A DNA stretch of 64,000 nt from Ascidia mentula (Eukaryota; Chordata; Ascidiacea; Phlebobranchia; Ascidiidae), in NCBI GenBank assembly GCA_947561715.1, contig OX387202.1, positions 10,553,001-10,617,000 on the forward strand, read 5' to 3'. The notes under the pieces are model-generated. The model had not been told where the DNA came from. It worked only from the letters and a program-made list of their open reading frames with translations, and searched no databases. Shown in pieces: positions 62,301 through 64,000 of the stretch; position 1 is the first letter of the stretch, and each line of letters opens with the position of its first letter. Made by a program: the position numbers and the translations under genes.

Positions 62301-63146
62301 ATGACAGCTATGACAACATTTCGCCTGATATCGGCCTATAAACCTTTCCATATGCGAAATGTCGGTGTTACGAAAACTTTAATTGCTGAATTGTCTTGTT
62401 GGATATTAGCTATTTTGTTGGCAACCGTTCCTTTGCTTAATCCAACTTCTGAGTACTTTGTAACTGATGTTTGGTTTCCAAATAACTTTTATGAAACAGA
62501 TTTTGTGTCAAGAGAAAACATGATGTTACTTGCGGAAAGAATTTCGGCATCAGAGCCAGAGTCTTGGTACGATGTTAAGCGTACAATTGTAAGTGCCTTT
62601 CCACGTAATTCTATCAAAAGAGAGTTTGGATATTATGGTGGAACGAGCGTCTGTATGCCACGTTTGTTTGCAACAACCAATGAGTTTGCTTGGGAATATT
62701 CAACATTTCTTATTACACTCAACTTTCTCATGTTTATCTACATGGTGGTTGCTAATTTTCTTGTTTACAAGCGAAGCAACCGCATGAGAGGCTCCAGAAG
62801 AAATGACATCAGCTCCCGGATGCAGAAGAGAATCACCAGATTGATTTTGGCCGACTTCTGTTGCTGGATTCCAATTTGTTTCATGGGATTTTTGAGTTTT
62901 GGAGGAATGAAGATGCCAGGAGATTCTTATGTGCTGAGTGCGTGTATGTTGCTTCCAATCAACAGCGCCCTTAACCCCTTGCTCTACTCCAAATCATTAG
63001 AAGAGCTATTGTCGAAGATAAAAGAATGGCTCGTTTCCAAAATATCATCATTACGTACATCAAGAAGTCGTTCGTCTGAATTAAGAGTTAGATACAACCC
63101 CCGTACTGAGCAGGATGGTGATCGAGTAATTGAGATTGTTGAATGA
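59340..63146 (+). CDS. GPCR2: LDLa-repeat seven-transmembrane receptor
   Basis: Close paralogue of GPCR1, 1212 residues, joined from 59340-59433 and 59602-63146. The signal peptide is MLKLLLMFVLIGWAEG. Splice signals and phase match GPCR1. All 14 LDLa-like modules, the doubled 38-residue module, the seven membrane segments and the long Ser/Arg tail are kept. Differences gather in the LDLa region, for example an added Ser in LDLa module 3 and STV in place of AS before the later modules; the membrane domain is almost unchanged. The frame is open throughout, so with GPCR1 it is one of two likely working receptors in the window. Confidence 0.88.
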
Positions 63147-64000
63147 TGAGTGGAGAAGTTTTTTTCTATCCTTTTTGGTTTGAACCTAATTAACCTTCTG
63201 TAAACAATTACTACATAATTGTGGCCGAGATTAAAACAACAACCAGCCTGACAACCTTTCGAGATTGAGAAATTCCAAACCACGTTTTTAGAAAATAAAT
63301 TCCAGTTTTGTCTAAAATATGTTGATATCGATTTAGCAAACGTCATACTTAACAAACGTTGCAAACTTTTTTTCCAATCCAATTCAATGTTGTCTCTTCT
63401 TGTGATTTTTGGTTTAGTTACTATAGTGTAAAAAACTTTCCCCGAATTTGTAAATATTTTCTCAATTTTTTGATAATACTGTTTGTGACGAGTATGTAAC
63501 TTACATTGTTTTATAACAGAGAAAATTTATTTGTCAAAGAACTCAATTTCAGGAAACATGAAAGATGTATCAGGCAAATCAGGCCCAGGGATTCCCAACC
63601 ATAATGCAACATACAGAAACAACTACAGGCCGTAATGTGTGGGCGTGCGCTTAACATTTGGGATATTTTTGCGCTGTGAACAAATCTTTTTGTTGCGGTA
63701 GCAGCGCAACTCTACAGGAAGGCCGTCTGTCTGCCACAGAAGATAAAATAAAAAAACACTCCATGGCTGTCTGTCTAAAACGCACAAACCTCTTATTTTG
63801 TATTCGTGAGAAATCGTAACACTATTACGAGATTAACAGAAATCAAACAAACACACGTCACCTGCAATTGATAAAAAACAAGCTTAGGGGTGAATAAATA
63901 CCGCAACACAGTATAACACATTGGCTAAGTGTTTACGAAAAAATAATAACGACCCGCAGCACGAACGCACGACGTCATTAAACAACATTAAAAGCAGTTG
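63147..64000 (+). other. 3' flank of GPCR2
   Basis: Matches 11662-12510 to the end of the window, so the large duplication extends beyond it. An AATAAA lies near 63294 in this copy but not at the same place after GPCR1. No gene is seen. Confidence 0.5.

Overview
The window is metazoan nuclear DNA: AT-rich, with spliceosomal GT-AG introns, multi-finger C2H2 genes, rhodopsin-class GPCRs with LDL-receptor class A (LDLa) ectodomains, LINE and Penelope-like retroelement debris, and a partial Sulfotransfer_4-family gene. A marine invertebrate is likely. A tunicate or another invertebrate deuterostome is my best guess, but the sequence does not prove it.

The window is a young, repeatedly rearranged gene cluster. 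Its ends are direct copies of each other: 1-12.5 kb and about 51.64-64 kb both read C2H2 zinc-finger gene, LINE remnant, spacer, LDLa-GPCR on the plus strand. The two GPCRs (GPCR1, 7865-11661; GPCR2, 59340-63146) are open throughout, each with a signal-peptide exon, a short intron and one large exon encoding about 14 LDLa-like modules plus seven membrane segments. The zinc-finger gene has three copies: ZF-A (230-1389, open once a 68-nt intron is removed), ZF-B (two early stops) and ZF-C (a 5-nt frameshifting deletion).

Between 12.6 and 38 kb lies a tandem array of three minus-strand units. Each holds a 3' fragment of a GPCR, a shared spacer block, a long LDLa-GPCR and a shared upstream region. 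The first two units also hold a 76-77 bp minisatellite. These GPCRs (GPCR3 14616-18461, GPCR4 24894-28809, GPCR5 33312-37190) form a second subfamily and all are broken: GPCR5 by one visible 20-nt deletion, GPCR4 by three lesions, GPCR3 by at least five.

From 38 to 53 kb there are two copies of the zinc-finger 5' flank and gene. Between them sit a Penelope-like element with long inverted arms and a target-site duplication, a LINE fragment fused to a tRNA-like sequence, and the last three exons of a membrane-anchored Sulfotransfer_4 protein. Decayed copies of one of those exons occur four more times on the minus strand. The LINE copies at 2.3-4.1, 45.0-45.9 and 53.5-57.1 kb keep different parts of one family.

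The genes form no obvious pathway. The main story is birth and death of a receptor family with an unusual architecture (many LDLa modules, no leucine-rich repeats, seven membrane segments), alongside duplication of a zinc-finger gene. No ligand or process can be assigned from sequence. All alignments and repeat counts were made by eye.
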